A stretch of DNA of 51,600 nt from Cyanobacteria bacterium REEB67. Its GTDB lineage: Bacteria; Cyanobacteriota; Vampirovibrionia; Obscuribacterales; Obscuribacteraceae. A model generated the notes under the pieces. It saw only the letters and a program-made list of their open reading frames with translations. It searched no databases and was not told the DNA's origin. The DNA lies in the NCBI GenBank assembly GCA_018971775.1, contig JAGXAB010000048.1, positions 1 through 51,600 on the forward strand, given 5' to 3'. The position numbers were made by a program, and so were the translations under genes. This document shows positions 36,041 to 44,427 of the stretch, one piece after another. Each line of letters begins with the position of its first letter. The first letter of the stretch is position 1.

Positions 36041-36271
36041 CTAGTCGTCGAAAATAGCAAATTTTTGACTGGCAACCTTTGATTCGCCTGGCTTTAGAAA
36101 AACGTCGGTAGCGGAAAATTCCTGAGCGGCAATCCGCTCTTGCTGGATTTTGCGCCAGCTTGCCTGATTGTCGTCGGTACCGGTCGTATTAGCCAATGCC
36201 ACCAGTTCGCCCTTAAGCAAAACCTCCCGGCTTTTTTCAGAATCGTTAGTGTTATCAGGCTTTTCCGCCAC
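36041..36271 (-). CDS. Small protein, possibly the 3' part of a damaged gene
   Basis: 76 residues from GTG 36271 (GGAG upstream), charged and without known motif. The same frame stays open for about 30 more codons upstream (to about 36370) and reads like protein (GDLVFVDEAISGKAEIG) but contains no start codon. Either it starts at GTG 36271 or the gene has lost its 5' end by an indel. Confidence 0.5.
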   Translation of the reverse strand: MAEKPDNTNDSEKSREVLLKGELVALANTTGTDDNQASWRKIQQERIAAQEFSATDVFLKPGESKVASQKFAIFDD

Positions 36272-36528
36272 TTGAGCATTCTCCGGTTTGTAGACTTTAA
36301 TGTACCCATTACCAATCTCAGCCTTACCGGAAATTGCTTCGTCGACGAAAACTAAATCACCGAATAAACTTGAAATATCTGCGCTTTAACTTTTACTTGC
36401 CAGCCTCCTCATATCAGCACTGTTCGACAATCCAGTTGAAAGAGCTGCGGATGCGTGCCCAGTTAATTCATGGCGAGTAAAACTGGGTCGATGCAATAGC
36501 CCGTGTCAACGCAATAGCTCGTGTCGCC

Positions 36529-37428
36529 TCAAGCACCGGGCAACTTCGCCAGAAACTTCTCGACAGCGCTCTGGTATATAGACCGGTCGCGATCAGCCAT
36601 ACCGCAATGCCCGCTGTGCTCGAGTATGACCAGAGTCGTCCTGTCTTTCGCTTTTGCTTTGAGCATCTCTGATTGACTGCAGGGCACCATACTGTCGCCG
36701 CGTCCGTGCAAAATCAGAAGTGGTGGATGTTTGCCCTCGACAAAAGCGAGATTGTCGTAAAAGGGCTGAGGAAATAGAAAGGCGGGATACATTTTTAAAA
36801 TTGGCGCCATCTTTTTCCCGAGATTTTCGGGAGAGACAAAGGTGCAGTCAAACATCACAGCCCGGGCCGGCCGCCGCGCCGCTATTTCACCGGCGACGCC
36901 ACCACCCATGGAAAGACCATATAAAATGATCTGGTCGGGAGCAAATTTCAAATCCTTTACACAGTGATCGTATGCCGCCAGTCCATCTTCGAGAAGACCT
37001 GGATAGGTAGCCTTTCCTTCCGACTGGCCATAACCGGCATAATCATAGACAAAAAAAGCATAGCCTTTTGCATGCAGTACTTCGGCACGATAATTGGTCA
37101 AGATGTTGGCCAGGGTGCCGCCATTGCCGTGCGAGATCAAAACAAGGCTCTTGGCCCCCCGGGCAGGCACATAGACGCCGGACAATTTGACCTTGCTATG
37201 TGTTTCTTTTTTATAGACTTCGAAAAAACTGGACCTGAAAGTCTCACCGCCGATGGTGAAGGCGAGAGGCTTATCGCCGGGCAGTTTTTCCGGATGTGTG
37301 GCCAGAGAATTGACTAGCTCGGTCTGGAAGCAGGGTGCGAGCATCACATAGAGCAGAAATCCACCGAGGGCAAAAAGGAAGGTCGTAAAAAGGAACAGAC
37401 GCCGGAAACGCACGCCAATCTTTACCAT
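36529..37428 (-). CDS. Alpha/beta-hydrolase (serine hydrolase)
   Basis: 299 residues with an N-terminal membrane anchor (LFLFTTFLFALGGFLLYVML). The hydrolase domain shows the oxyanion segment SHGNGGT, the nucleophile elbow GLSMGGG, the acid region LHGRGDSMVP and the His in HSGHCGM, so the triad is complete. Similar anchored hydrolases act on esters or peptides at the membrane; the substrate cannot be stated. Confidence 0.85.
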   Translation of the reverse strand: MVKIGVRFRRLFLFTTFLFALGGFLLYVMLAPCFQTELVNSLATHPEKLPGDKPLAFTIGGETFRSSFFEVYKKETHSKVKLSGVYVPARGAKSLVLISHGNGGTLANILTNYRAEVLHAKGYAFFVYDYAGYGQSEGKATYPGLLEDGLAAYDHCVKDLKFAPDQIILYGLSMGGGVAGEIAARRPARAVMFDCTFVSPENLGKKMAPILKMYPAFLFPQPFYDNLAFVEGKHPPLLILHGRGDSMVPCSQSEMLKAKAKDRTTLVILEHSGHCGMADRDRSIYQSAVEKFLAKLPGA

Positions 37429-37620
37429 CGTATGTTACTTCTCGCACCGCCAGACTTTTCTGTTATAGCTTGCGATGATTGAGCCGCATCAAGCCAGCCA
37501 ACAATTAAGCAACTGTTGGTTCTATTGCATGGCCCTGGGATTGTGGAGTCCTCGTTTGATCGCTATTGCTCAGTATGACCCTATGAGCAAAGACCTGAAA
37601 ATGAAGTGATACGTAAAATC

Positions 37621-38649
37621 CTAATTAGTGCCACTATCTGTGGCAAGGATTTGATTTTGCCCCAGGGCAAGTTTAGCGTCCTTTCTTTTGCGACGTTTAC
37701 CGGCCGGCCCGACTCTTTCACCATTGGCCAGGCGCTGTGCCCGCACCTCGGCAAAAAAGACCTCTTGTTCGGCGATGCGCGCGGCGAGTATATCTTCGCG
37801 CTCACTCTTCAAACCGGGATCGCGGAAAGGTACGCGCGAACTTTTAACCAGGCGCTCATACTCGAGCGCACCAAGCGGGGTGATGTGTTCGGCAAGCTCC
37901 CCATTGGCTACGGGTTCTTCCATATAGTCGCCGAGGACAGCCAGGGTACCGCCCCATTTGCCACCGAGGAAAGGGGTGCGATAGACGCGGAAGCCAAGCT
38001 CGAGGAAAGCCCCACGCACAGCCGGAGCGCTCGAATAGGTCAAGACCATGCCACCATCTACAAGGGCAGCCTTGTAGCGCTCGAAGAGATCTATAGTCCA
38101 GAGCTCGGGCATTTTTTTAGGTGAAAAGGGATCATGTAAAATCAAATGTTGTGAGCCCTGATGCCGATCGCCGTGCTGGCGCCAGTAGTCGCGCAAACAG
38201 CTCGCCACCATCTCAAAGGTATAGGTGCCGTTTTTGCCGGGGCAATGCACCTCGGTGCGTGCGAAGGCACCGATGGCAGCGGCGTCATCTCGGCTCAGTC
38301 CGGCCGCTCGCAGAGGAGCAAAACAGGCTTGATTCAAAACCTGCGGGACAAACTGCATCACACCAGGATCGAGTTCGATGGCGGTAACGTTCAGGTCGAT
38401 ATTTGGCGGCAACTCCTGGGCAAAGACGAGGCTGTTGTAGCCCAGGCCGAAACAACAATCGAGGATATTGATCGTCGACGGCAGCTCGACTCCGTGCACC
38501 GCCCGCAGTACTGCCATAGCCACATTACTGTAGTTGAGCAACGCTTCGGTATAAGCACCGATGCGATTGTGGTAGAGCTGCATGTATAGACCGCTGACCA
38601 GGCTCAGTGAGCCGTCCTCGGTGATGGCGGTAAAGAGCTCGCTATTCAA
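37621..38649 (-). CDS. MnmC-like SAM-dependent methyltransferase
   Basis: 342 residues. The N-terminus has the MnmC-type MQLYHNRIGAYTEALLNY. A SAM-binding motif follows (NILDCCFGLGYNSLVFAQ) and the product-site region LILHDPFSPKKMPELWT, like the DUF752 methyltransferase half of MnmC that finishes mnm5s2U34 in tRNA. The FAD domain of MnmC is absent, so it may methylate tRNA alone or another substrate. The start is TTG 38649, overlapping the end of the upstream oxidoreductase by eight bases. Residues beyond about 285 are Arg/Lys-rich and atypical. Confidence 0.82.
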   Translation of the reverse strand: MNSELFTAITEDGSLSLVSGLYMQLYHNRIGAYTEALLNYSNVAMAVLRAVHGVELPSTINILDCCFGLGYNSLVFAQELPPNIDLNVTAIELDPGVMQFVPQVLNQACFAPLRAAGLSRDDAAAIGAFARTEVHCPGKNGTYTFEMVASCLRDYWRQHGDRHQGSQHLILHDPFSPKKMPELWTIDLFERYKAALVDGGMVLTYSSAPAVRGAFLELGFRVYRTPFLGGKWGGTLAVLGDYMEEPVANGELAEHITPLGALEYERLVKSSRVPFRDPGLKSEREDILAARIAEQEVFFAEVRAQRLANGERVGPAGKRRKRKDAKLALGQNQILATDSGTN

Positions 38650-39619
38650 AGGAAATCACGACCTTGCCGAAATTGCTGTCCGACTCCATCATGCGATGCG
38701 CGTCGGCTACTTCTTTGACCGGAAAAACTTTGTCGACATTGGCCTTGAGCTGGCCTTTTTTGAAGCGCGGTATCACCTCCGAAATAAAGGCCTGAGTAAC
38801 GGCGATTTTTTCTTCCAGAGGCCTGGCTCTGAGTGTCGTGCCGATCATCTGAGCACGTTTGGAGAGGAGCAGACCGAGATTGAGCGCTGCCTTATTGCCG
38901 TTCAGCATGCCGACGAGAATAATGCGACCCTTGCTCTTGATGCATTTTAAATCTTCTTCGACATAGGCTCCGCCGACCAGCTCGATCACCAGGTCGGCAC
39001 CGCCGGCGAGGTCATTGACTTTATCGGCGAAGTGACCGTCACTGACTAATATTCCTTCCTTCAAGCCAAAAGCCCTGGCCGCTTCCAGTTTATCGGCAGT
39101 GCGGCTGGTGCCAATCGTGTGAGCGCCTGCGCTTTCAGCCAGTTGCAGGGCAGCGAGGCCGACTCCACTGCCGACAGCGGAGATGAGCACGGTCTTGCCG
39201 CAGGTCAAACCGCCTTGAAGGTTGAGGGCATCGTAGGCCGTAATGAAAGCCTCGGGTATGGCCGCTGCTTCGGCGAAGCTGAGATTTTCCGGTACGGGAG
39301 CGACGAGGCGCTCGTGCATGGAGAGGTATTCTTGATAGGTACCGCCACCGGAAAGACCAAAGACCCGGTCGCCTACTTTGAACAATGTGACGTTGGCACC
39401 GACTTTTTCCACCACACCTGCGTACTCGAGGCCGAGCACGTCGGGAGAAGATCCTTTGGGCGGCGGATAGAGACCTTTGCGCTGCAAAATGTCGGCCCGG
39501 TTTACGCCGACGGCTTTAACCCTGATTAAAACCTCGTAAGAAGTCAACTCGGGAACGGCTCGCTCGGCGAACTCCAGGACTTCCGGTCCACCGGCATTTT
39601 TGACGACTACGGCGAGCAC
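38642..39619 (-). CDS. NADPH:quinone oxidoreductase (zinc-free MDR family)
   Basis: 325 residues: GroES-like N-terminus (GLEYAGVVEKVG, VFGLSGGGTYQEY), the coenzyme-binding Rossmann segment VLISAVGSGVGLAALQLAE, and MMESDSNFGKVVI near the end, typical of PIG3/QorB-like enzymes that reduce quinones or enones with NADPH. No catalytic zinc Cys residues. GTG 39619 has GAGG upstream. It overlaps the methyltransferase gene and forms a two-gene operon. Confidence 0.9.
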   Translation of the reverse strand: MLAVVVKNAGGPEVLEFAERAVPELTSYEVLIRVKAVGVNRADILQRKGLYPPPKGSSPDVLGLEYAGVVEKVGANVTLFKVGDRVFGLSGGGTYQEYLSMHERLVAPVPENLSFAEAAAIPEAFITAYDALNLQGGLTCGKTVLISAVGSGVGLAALQLAESAGAHTIGTSRTADKLEAARAFGLKEGILVSDGHFADKVNDLAGGADLVIELVGGAYVEEDLKCIKSKGRIILVGMLNGNKAALNLGLLLSKRAQMIGTTLRARPLEEKIAVTQAFISEVIPRFKKGQLKANVDKVFPVKEVADAHRMMESDSNFGKVVISFE

Positions 39620-39770
39620 AAACTTTTACCTCGAAATAACATGAAGCAATTGGTACATCACAAAACGCGACTATTCTCGCAAAGAAGGTCGACAATAGCC
39701 GCTTATAGCCTATATCCTTAGGAAAAAGCAAGCGCTTGGGAACCGAGTCAAACAAAGTCGAGACAAGCTC

Positions 39771-40796
39771 ATGGATCAGAATAAAACGACAGCCGTGCTG
39801 GACAAAGAAATGGTAAGCGATGAGCCCCTCGAGGGCACACTCGCAGCGGCGAAACCCCTGCCCAAAGATATGTGGGACAAGTTAGGCGCAGTCGCTCCGA
39901 TCATCTCCGGTATGCTCATTTTCAGTATGGGCGGCTATTTCACTTATTCATACAACCAGCAGCAATTGCGTCTGCAGGAAATTCAGACGATCGAAAAATT
40001 CATCCCGCACTTGATGGGCAACGATCAAAGTAAAAGAGCGGCTATTCTAGCCATTTCCTCGCTCACTAACGCCGAGCTCGCCGGTAAATTTGCCCAGATA
40101 TTCGCCTCCAAAGGTACAGTTTCTGCTCTGCAATCGATGGCGGAAAGCGGCACCGAGAGCGACCGCAGCTCGGCAAGCACCGCCCTCGCCAAAGCTCTGG
40201 AAAATATCGCCGCCCGCGAAAGCAAGTTGAACGAAATGGAAACGGCCTTCCAGCAAGCGCTCAACGAAAAGTCCAGTCAGGCCGCTCCGGTAAGCGATTC
40301 GACAAGCCAGATCGAAGAAGCTAATCGTCTCGAACATCTTGCCGATATGTGTCGCAGTCGCGGTCAGATGCCGGTCGCCGAGTCACTTTTGAAGCAAGCA
40401 GTAAACATCCGCATCCGCGTGCAAATGCCCAGTGATGCCCGTGAAGTGGTTGTCGCGCTAAAAAAACTGGCCGAGCTGCAACAAGCCGCCGGCAACAAAG
40501 AAGAGAGTGAAAATACTCTCAAAAAGGTATCGCTTATAGAAACGCGCTTTAACTTGCAAGGCCAACCAGGCGCAGCCCTACCGCCGCCACCGGCGCCACA
40601 GCACGAGAATGCCGGTCAAGTGAGCAAGCCGGTCAACGCCAGAGCTTCCGAAGAAAATGCCGCTCGCGAAAAAGAGCATGAGGGCCGGGAAAGCGCGGCC
40701 GAAAGCGAGACGAAGAAAGAAGAGGTTGCCACTCCGGGCGAAGAGGAACACGGCACCGTCAAAGCCGGCAGCCCCGAAGCCGAAGGCGCTCACTAG
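39771..40796 (+). CDS. Membrane-anchored TPR protein with charged tail
   Basis: 341 residues. One helix (VAPIISGMLIFSMGGYF, about 44-62) anchors it. A helical middle has coiled coil and TPR-like repeats (AESLLKQAVNIRIRVQMP, LAELQQAAGNKEESEN). The C-terminal 90 residues are Pro-rich and then Glu/Lys-rich low complexity. No family beyond TPR. Confidence 0.8.
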   Translation: MDQNKTTAVLDKEMVSDEPLEGTLAAAKPLPKDMWDKLGAVAPIISGMLIFSMGGYFTYSYNQQQLRLQEIQTIEKFIPHLMGNDQSKRAAILAISSLTNAELAGKFAQIFASKGTVSALQSMAESGTESDRSSASTALAKALENIAARESKLNEMETAFQQALNEKSSQAAPVSDSTSQIEEANRLEHLADMCRSRGQMPVAESLLKQAVNIRIRVQMPSDAREVVVALKKLAELQQAAGNKEESENTLKKVSLIETRFNLQGQPGAALPPPPAPQHENAGQVSKPVNARASEENAAREKEHEGRESAAESETKKEEVATPGEEEHGTVKAGSPEAEGAH

Positions 40797-40822
40797 GACT
40801 GATTCTATCCGTCCAGGCTGAT

Positions 40823-41056
40823 TTATTCGGTTATATAATTCGACCAGTATTCGGTGCGTTCTTTCCAGTCACAACTTGGATTGCCGCAAATCAAAGTGAC
40901 TTTGCTGCCTTTAAACTCTGTATTGGAGTCGCCGGCTCCGTCCCAGACCGAATCTACCATGTCCACATATTTTTCGAATTTGGTCACCGGCTTTTTGCAG
41001 GAGGGGCACGTCATCTTGCCTTTTGCGATTGCATCTTTAATAGTGGAAAGAGACAT
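40823..41056 (-). CDS. Small zinc-ribbon protein
   Basis: 77 residues with CPSCKK and CGNPSC as a likely zinc site. GGAGAAA precedes ATG 41056. It is divergent from the PerR-like regulator. Function unknown. Confidence 0.75.
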   Translation of the reverse strand: MSLSTIKDAIAKGKMTCPSCKKPVTKFEKYVDMVDSVWDGAGDSNTEFKGSKVTLICGNPSCDWKERTEYWSNYITE

Positions 41057-41145
41057 TCAACTTTTCTCCCGGATTTTGGATTTGTCGATAATTTGGCCTG
41101 GACGAGAAATATTCTACAGAGAACTGAAATTTTAGGTTGAGGGTG

Positions 41146-41180
41146 TTGACAGGTTCTATATTTAGACTTATTCTAAATAT
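41146..41180 (+). promoter_or_regulatory. Promoter and PerR/Fur-type operator of the regulator gene
   Basis: TTGACA (41146-41151) and TATTCT (41169-41174) with a 17-base spacer. A perfect inverted repeat, ATATTTAGA (41158-41166), CTTAT, TCTAAATAT (41172-41180), covers the -10. A related box precedes the rubrerythrin gene. This indicates autoregulation by the Fur-family protein. Confidence 0.75.
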
Positions 41181-41252
41181 ATCGGCACCGAAACTTCATC
41201 TTCAAACCGTTTTTTGAATTTCTGGTGTCGGACAACCGATTGGACTATATAA

Positions 41253-41672
41253 ATGACCGTCTTTGACGTCGAACAACTGCTCAATGACCATGGAGTCAAG
41301 CCAACGCCCCAGCGGGCGGTGATTACCGACTACCTTGTGCACACGCACAGTCATCCCACGGCAGACGATGTATTTGCGGCTGTAGCCGAAAAGCTGCCCG
41401 TACCACTATCGAGAGCGACCGTCTATAACACGCTCAACATTCTGGTCGAGCACAAAGTAGTCCAGGAAGTCCATACCGAACCTGGTAAGACTCGCTATGA
41501 CGCAAATCTCAGCGATCACCATCATTTTGTCGACAGCGTCAGCGGGGAAATTATCGATGTTTCGCTGGAAAACATTTCGCACATGCCCGTTTCTTTGAGC
41601 AAAGACTTTTTGGACGGCAAATTTGAACTGGAAGGGTATCAAATAACCTTCTTCGGTAAGAAAAAAAACTGA
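41253..41672 (+). CDS. perR: Fur-family regulator, PerR-like
   Basis: 139 residues: winged helix with recognition helix RATVYNTLNILVEHKVV and a C-terminal metal site DHHHFVD. The two Cys-x2-Cys pairs that hold structural zinc in most Fur/PerR proteins are absent, and the His-rich site is kept. It lies just upstream of rubrerythrin and both genes carry the same TTTAGA/TCTAA operator, so peroxide or iron control is likely. PerR rather than Fur is inferred from that neighbour. Confidence 0.85.
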   Translation: MTVFDVEQLLNDHGVKPTPQRAVITDYLVHTHSHPTADDVFAAVAEKLPVPLSRATVYNTLNILVEHKVVQEVHTEPGKTRYDANLSDHHHFVDSVSGEIIDVSLENISHMPVSLSKDFLDGKFELEGYQITFFGKKKN

Positions 41673-41689
41673 CTTTTTTTTGCCTCTCG

Positions 41690-41706
41690 TTTAGATAAGT
41701 TCTAAT
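41690..41706 (+). promoter_or_regulatory. Second TTTAGA-N5-TCTAA operator, upstream of rubrerythrin
   Basis: TTTAGA (41690-41695), TAAGT, TCTAAT (41701-41706). Same arm sequence and same five-base spacer as the box at the regulator promoter, so it is probably bound by the same protein. Confidence 0.65.
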
Positions 41707-41784
41707 AGTAGAATGCCACTAAAAGCCCTCAACTCTAATCGTAAGAACCAACCACTAACCACAGACCATTAAGAGGGACTGAAA

Positions 41785-42252
41785 ATGAAAGCAAATATGA
41801 ATGCCACACGCACCCAGAAAAACCTCGAAGCTGCCTTTGCCGGCGAATCGATGGCCAATCGCAAATATCTGTACTTCGCTAAAATCGCCCGTAAGCTTGG
41901 CGATGAGGAGGTTGCCGCCCTCTTCGAAAAAACAGCTAACGAAGAAACTGCGCACGCTTTCTCACACCTCGATTTGATTTTCCACGACGAAAAAATGACG
42001 GTACAGAGACTTCTCGAGCTGGCCATCGAAGGTGAGCTTTACGAGACAAATCATATGTATCCGGAATTTGAACAGGTGGCGCGCGAAGAAGGCGACGCCG
42101 CAGCAGTAGCCGAATTTAAAGAACAGGCGGCGGAATCGGCCGGCCATGCTGATATTTTTGCCCAGGCAGCGAAACGTTTTGCCGGCCTGGCCAAAGTGGA
42201 AGCGGTACATGCCGCTCGCTATCAGCAAATGCTCGATAAAAAACCAGCGTAG
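41785..42252 (+). CDS. Rubrerythrin without rubredoxin domain
   Basis: 155 residues: a four-helix diiron ferritin-like domain with ANEETAHAFSH and AAESAGHADIF supplying the Glu/His ligands. The usual C-terminal rubredoxin CxxCG domain is missing, as in sulerythrin-type proteins. Family members reduce hydrogen peroxide. GAGGG precedes ATG 41785. Operator evidence links it to the PerR-like gene. Confidence 0.92.
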   Translation: MKANMNATRTQKNLEAAFAGESMANRKYLYFAKIARKLGDEEVAALFEKTANEETAHAFSHLDLIFHDEKMTVQRLLELAIEGELYETNHMYPEFEQVAREEGDAAAVAEFKEQAAESAGHADIFAQAAKRFAGLAKVEAVHAARYQQMLDKKPA

Positions 42253-42266
42253 GTTAGGGTTAGGCC

Positions 42267-42293
42267 TGGCGCCCGCATTTCGGACGGGCGCCA
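42267..42293. terminator. Hairpin after rubrerythrin
   Basis: TGGCGCCCG, a nine-base loop and CGGGCGCCA: a perfect nine-bp stem. There is no T-tract, so it may be a weak terminator or RNA stabiliser. Confidence 0.5.
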
Positions 42294-42295
42294 TA

Positions 42296-42985
42296 TCAAT
42301 GGACGAGCTTCATTGCCAGTTCAGGCAGATCGGTGAAATCATCAGCTTCGCTTTTGTGAGCTTTTTCGCTGATCTGCCTGACCACAACAAGCCTTTTAGC
42401 GGGCAAGACGATCATATATTGGCCGTGGAAACCTCGTGCCATGCACGCGCCGCCGCCCGTAGTCTTGATGTCGCCTGCGGGCAAAAGCCACCACATCAAG
42501 CCGTAATCAGCGCTTATCTTTGGCATGGCAGGCCTTGCGGTCGCTTGCAATAACCAGCTCTTGCTGACCAACTCATGACTGGCAAAGATGCCGCCGTCGC
42601 TTACGAGGACGCCCGGTTGTTATAAACAAACTTGCTACCGGGTTTGTCTTTGAGCTCAGCCGCAAGCGCCTCGGCGACTACATCGCCGCCATCGCCGGCC
42701 GCTTTTTCATCGAGACCGCTTGTATGACTCAAGACTTCTCGAAGCGTTATGCCACTCTTCGGTCCACTCCGCCATTGCGGATAAAATGAAGCAATTGGTG
42801 TGTCCCAGGGCGTTGCTATGGGTTTCACCAGCTCGCCTGACCAGATTTTGCAGTGCTTCTTCGTCGACACCCTCGGTGGTGGCGTCACCGTCGAGGAAGG
42901 CCGCTTTCTCGGCATTGCTATCCTTACCATCGGCGCAGGTGAGACAGCCGGAGTGATAACGCCAGGCGGCAAAGACGGCGAGCAT
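42296..42985 (-). pseudogene. Remnant of a beta-lactamase-fold serine hydrolase
   Basis: Three fragments of a class C beta-lactamase-type protein in different frames. Frame one (from 42985) reads GVDEEALQNLVRRAGETHSNAL. Frame two (to 42601) reads SGITLREVLSHTSGLDEKA then FVYNNRA and a stop. Frame three (to 42296) reads ELVSKSWLLQATARPAM and DYGLMWWLLP. The catalytic SxxK segment and a middle block after YNNRA are missing. At least two deletions and two frameshifts make it non-functional. Confidence 0.75.
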
Positions 42986-43126
42986 CAGGCTCGCCAGCTA
43001 AATCTTTCTGGAAATAAAGCCGGCGTGCGCGTTACCAGTGAACGTATTCATATGCAAATAATTACACAATCTCACCCATGCAGTCCGATAACTCGCTATG
43101 ATCTTTTTGCTATTTAAGGAGCGATA

Positions 43127-43600
43127 ATGGCAACCCAGGCTTCAAATGCTAATCGACCCCGCTGCCTTCAGACCCACCTTGACATCCGGGTCGGCACCTA
43201 CGAAATCGACTACGCCGGCCACGTATCCAATCAAGTTTATCTGCGCTGGTGTGAAGACCTTCGTCTGCAGCTCCTGGAAGAAAATTTTCCTTTGCAAGAA
43301 TTGATGGACTCGGGCTTTATGCCGGTCCTGATTGCCTCTGAAATCCGCTATCACCGCCCGGTCAAACTTTTTGACAGGCCGACCGGATATATGTGGATCG
43401 AAAAGCTGAGCGGTATCAAAATGGAATTTTGCGGCGAATTTCTCGTCGGCGATGTGCTGGCTACATCAGTCAAACACACCGGTCTTTTTGTCGATACTAA
43501 GACCATGAAGCCGACGAAACTGCCGCCGCAGATCATCAAAAGGTTTCGCGACTTCGAAGAAAATGGTGACAAACAAAATGACCGACAATGCAAACAATAA
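43127..43600 (+). CDS. Acyl-CoA thioesterase (4HBT hot-dog fold)
   Basis: 157 residues with the hot-dog signature YEIDYAGHVSNQVYLRWCED near residues 25-44, holding the catalytic-site Asp region, and RYHRPVKLFD further on. Hydrolyses acyl-CoA or related thioesters. The next gene, 3-hydroxybutyrate dehydrogenase, overlaps its end by 38 bases, so they are co-translated. Confidence 0.88.
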   Translation: MATQASNANRPRCLQTHLDIRVGTYEIDYAGHVSNQVYLRWCEDLRLQLLEENFPLQELMDSGFMPVLIASEIRYHRPVKLFDRPTGYMWIEKLSGIKMEFCGEFLVGDVLATSVKHTGLFVDTKTMKPTKLPPQIIKRFRDFEENGDKQNDRQCKQ

Positions 43601-44372
43601 TCGAGTAGCCCTGATCACAGGCGCCACCAGCGGCATCGGCAAGGCAATCGCCGAGACTTTCGCCAAGGCCGGATATAAACTCGCTATCAATGGTTTTGGT
43701 GAGAAAAGCGGCATCGATCAAGTCCTCGCCGAGCTCAAAAAAGCAGGCGCTCCGCAAGCCGTCTACATAGCCAGCGACATGGGCAAAGCTGCCGATGTCG
43801 AACAGTTGATCGCGTCGACCAATGAGCAGCTGGGCAGTCTCGATGTGCTCGTCAACAACGCCGGCATTCAACATACAGACAATATCGAAGACTTCCCCCC
43901 GGAAAAATGGGATCAGGTAATCGCCATCAATTTAACCGCCGCCTTCCACACCATAAGGCTTTCCGTGCCGCTGATGAAAGCACGTAACTTCGGGCGAATT
44001 ATCAATATCGCTTCGGTGCACGGCCTGGTTGGCTCCTGCCAGAAATCCGCCTACGTTGCCTCCAAGCATGGTCTGGTCGGCATGACCAAAGTAGTCGCCC
44101 TGGAGCTGGCCGAAACCGGCATCACCTGTAACGCCGTCTGCCCGGGCTGGGTGCTCACCCCCCTCGTCGAAAAACAAGTGGCGGCAATCGCCGAACGCGA
44201 TAAGATCAATTATGAGGCGGCCGTGCACAAGCTCGTTTCCGAAAAGCAACCGAGCAACAAATTTGTCGAACAAGCCGAACTCGGTGCACTATGTCTGTTT
44301 CTCGCCAGCGACGCGGCGCGTTCAATCACCGGCGTCTCTTTGCCGATTGATGGCGGCTGGACAGCAAGGTAG
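43563..44372 (+). CDS. bdhA: 3-hydroxybutyrate dehydrogenase (SDR)
   Basis: 269-residue short-chain dehydrogenase with NAD(P) motif TGATSGIGKAIA, NNAGIQHTDNIEDFP, catalytic Ser in NIASVHGLVG and YVASK. The GIQH and AINLTAAFHT segments match D-beta-hydroxybutyrate dehydrogenases, which link acetoacetate and 3-hydroxybutyrate. The start may be ATG 43563 or ATG 43578. With the overlapping thioesterase this suggests short-chain acyl or polyhydroxyalkanoate metabolism; no PHA synthase is here. Confidence 0.87.
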   Translation: MVTNKMTDNANNNRVALITGATSGIGKAIAETFAKAGYKLAINGFGEKSGIDQVLAELKKAGAPQAVYIASDMGKAADVEQLIASTNEQLGSLDVLVNNAGIQHTDNIEDFPPEKWDQVIAINLTAAFHTIRLSVPLMKARNFGRIINIASVHGLVGSCQKSAYVASKHGLVGMTKVVALELAETGITCNAVCPGWVLTPLVEKQVAAIAERDKINYEAAVHKLVSEKQPSNKFVEQAELGALCLFLASDAARSITGVSLPIDGGWTAR

Positions 44373-44427
44373 AAGCTGCTACCGGCAAACAATTGCTAAT
44401 TATCCCCAGGGTTTCGCTCAGGTCATC

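Noticed and set aside
41661..41681. A-run/T-run hairpin at the end of the perR-like gene
   Set aside because: A pure A/T stem without GC is too weak to call a terminator, and it overlaps the stop codon.
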